DNA of 21,977 nucleotides from Pseudomonadota bacterium (GTDB taxonomy: Bacteria; Pseudomonadota; Gammaproteobacteria; Steroidobacterales; Steroidobacteraceae), in contig JAJXYU010000158.1 of NCBI GenBank assembly GCA_021780395.1, positions 1-21,977 on the forward strand. Direction: 5' to 3'. The position numbers and the translations under genes are program-made. This document shows positions 21,280 through 21,977 of this stretch, in pieces (position 1 is the stretch's first letter; every line of letters starts with the position of its first letter). The notes under the pieces were generated by a model, which saw only the letters and a list, made by a program, of their open reading frames with translations, made no database searches and had not been told where the DNA came from.

Positions 21280-21813
21280 TCACCCGTCCGCGAGCAGCGG
21301 CAGCGCGGCATCGCGCGCGGATACGACCGTCGGTGCGAACGGCCAGTCGATGCCGATCGCGGGATCGTCCCAGCGGAAGCCGCGGGCGGCCTCGGCCGCA
21401 TACGGTGTCGAGATCATGTAGAACACCTCGGCGGCGTCGGTGAGCGTGAGGAACCCGTGCGCGCAGCCGCGCGGGACCAGCAACGCCCGACGATCGGCGG
21501 CGCCGAGTTCGACGCCGAACCAGCGCCGCCGGGTCGCCGAGCCCGGACGCAGATCGACGATCACGTCGAAGACCGCGCCGGCGGTGCATCGCACCAGCTT
21601 GTCCTCGGCGTGCGGCTCGGCCTGGAAGTGCATTCCGCGCAAGGTCCCGCGCCGCGCGTTGTAGGAGACGCTGCACTGGCGGAAGCGCGCGGCGACGCCG
21701 TGCGCGGCGAACTCCACCTCGCAGTACGTGCGCGCGAACAGACCGCGTTCGTCGCGGTGGGCGTCGACGTCGACCAGGAACGCGCCGGCGAGATCGAGGG
21801 GCGTGAAGATCAC
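21280..21813 (-). CDS. RmlC/RfbC-type nucleotide-sugar 3,5-epimerase
   Basis: A cupin epimerase of the dTDP-4-dehydrorhamnose 3,5-epimerase family, 177 residues. The catalytic base His62 is in GTLRGMHFQ, Lys72 in DKLVRC, and the conserved PRGCAHGF motif is at 114-121. The tyrosine region VFYMISTPY (130-138) precedes RGFRWDDPAIGIDWP, the usual family ending. Classical RmlC works on dTDP sugars, but the neighbour upstream is RfbF, which makes CDP-glucose. The substrate is therefore probably a CDP-4-keto-6-deoxyhexose, epimerised at one or both of C3 and C5. The start is GTG 21813, 25 bases after the rfbF stop. A dehydratase (RfbG) is not in the window and should lie to the right or elsewhere. 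Confidence 0.9.
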   Translation of the reverse strand: MIFTPLDLAGAFLVDVDAHRDERGLFARTYCEVEFAAHGVAARFRQCSVSYNARRGTLRGMHFQAEPHAEDKLVRCTAGAVFDVIVDLRPGSATRRRWFGVELGAADRRALLVPRGCAHGFLTLTDAAEVFYMISTPYAAEAARGFRWDDPAIGIDWPFAPTVVSARDAALPLLADG

Positions 21814-21838
21814 CGGCGTCCGTGCTCCGTGACGCGCG

Positions 21839-21977
21839 TCACCCGTCCCAGCGCTTCCACGGCGCCTCTCCCTGTTCCCACAGCGCGTTCAGCGTGAGCT
21901 TGTCGCGCAGCGTATCCATCGGCTGCCAGAAGCCCGGGTGTACCCAGGAGCCGAGCTCGCCGGTCGCTGCGAGCCGC
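21839..21977 (-). CDS. rfbF: Glucose-1-phosphate cytidylyltransferase, C-terminal end (cut by window edge)
   Basis: Only the last 45 codons are visible. They contain [14 protein letters not shown] followed by [12 protein letters not shown] and a TGA stop at 21841-21839, the characteristic end of RfbF/DdhA. That enzyme makes CDP-glucose from CTP and glucose-1-phosphate, the entry to CDP-3,6-dideoxyhexose and other CDP-deoxysugar pathways. It is upstream of, and probably co-transcribed with, the two epimerase-type genes. The short fragment is nonetheless distinctive because the GFWQ-MDT-RDK motif separates RfbF from RmlA. Confidence 0.88.
   Translation of the reverse strand, partial: RLAATGELGSWVHPGFWQPMDTLRDKLTLNALWEQGEAPWKRWDG

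Noticed and set aside
19010..21421. An 803-codon plus-strand open frame
   Set aside because: Crosses the TPR-transferase gene out of frame, then runs antisense to the DUF2231 and epimerase genes; no domain.

Overview
The window is dense, GC-rich bacterial chromosome with strong G/C third-position bias and almost no non-coding DNA. No stretch over 300 bases lacks a gene; the longest protein-free gap (7503-7718) holds a tRNA. Two local gene orders are typical of Gammaproteobacteria: tsaE-amidase-mutL beside queG, and pcnB-folK-dNK-panC-like. With aprMBA-sat and a HiPIP, they suggest a sulfur-oxidising, probably chemolithotrophic member of the Chromatiales/Ectothiorhodospira-like group. The taxon is inferred from gene content only. 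I see no mobile element, CRISPR array or rRNA.

Layout. (1) 1-2952, minus strand: tsaE, an AMIN-domain N-acetylmuramoyl-L-alanine amidase without the usual LysM tail, and mutL, which is cut by the left edge. queG diverges at 2992. (2) 7502-4057, minus strand: pcnB, folK, a deoxynucleoside kinase and a PanC homologue, tightly packed. The PanC homologue has lost the residues that bind pantoate in known enzymes, and panB is absent. (3) 7519-7676: a tRNA-Glu(CTC) with its own promoter. (4) 7719-13927: a LysR-type regulator diverging from aprM-aprB-aprA-sat plus a class III metallophosphoesterase. A T-N11-A dyad lies in the divergent region. AprBA and Sat run the reverse sulfate-reduction steps: sulfite plus AMP to APS, then APS plus pyrophosphate to ATP and sulfate. 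(5) 17286-13859, minus strand: an AlkB-type dioxygenase overlapping by GTGA a 935-codon frame that joins a DadA-like flavoprotein to an amidase-signature amidase, with a relic-like Tat motif at the junction and a possible internal start. (6) 17381-19931, plus strand: a Tat-exported HiPIP, then a TPR/SPINDLY-type O-GlcNAc transferase-like protein behind a strong hairpin. (7) 21977-19883, minus strand: the end of rfbF (CDP-glucose synthesis), an RmlC/RfbC-type epimerase, an NAD-dependent epimerase/reductase and a small DUF2231 membrane protein, as in CDP-deoxysugar synthesis for a surface glycan.

Stop/start overlaps of four bases (ATGA, GTGA, TTGA) recur, and three convergent gene pairs overlap tail to tail with no visible intrinsic terminator. 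The most unusual items are the flavoprotein-amidase frame, the PanC homologue with a rebuilt substrate pocket, and the phosphoesterase joined to the apr-sat cluster.
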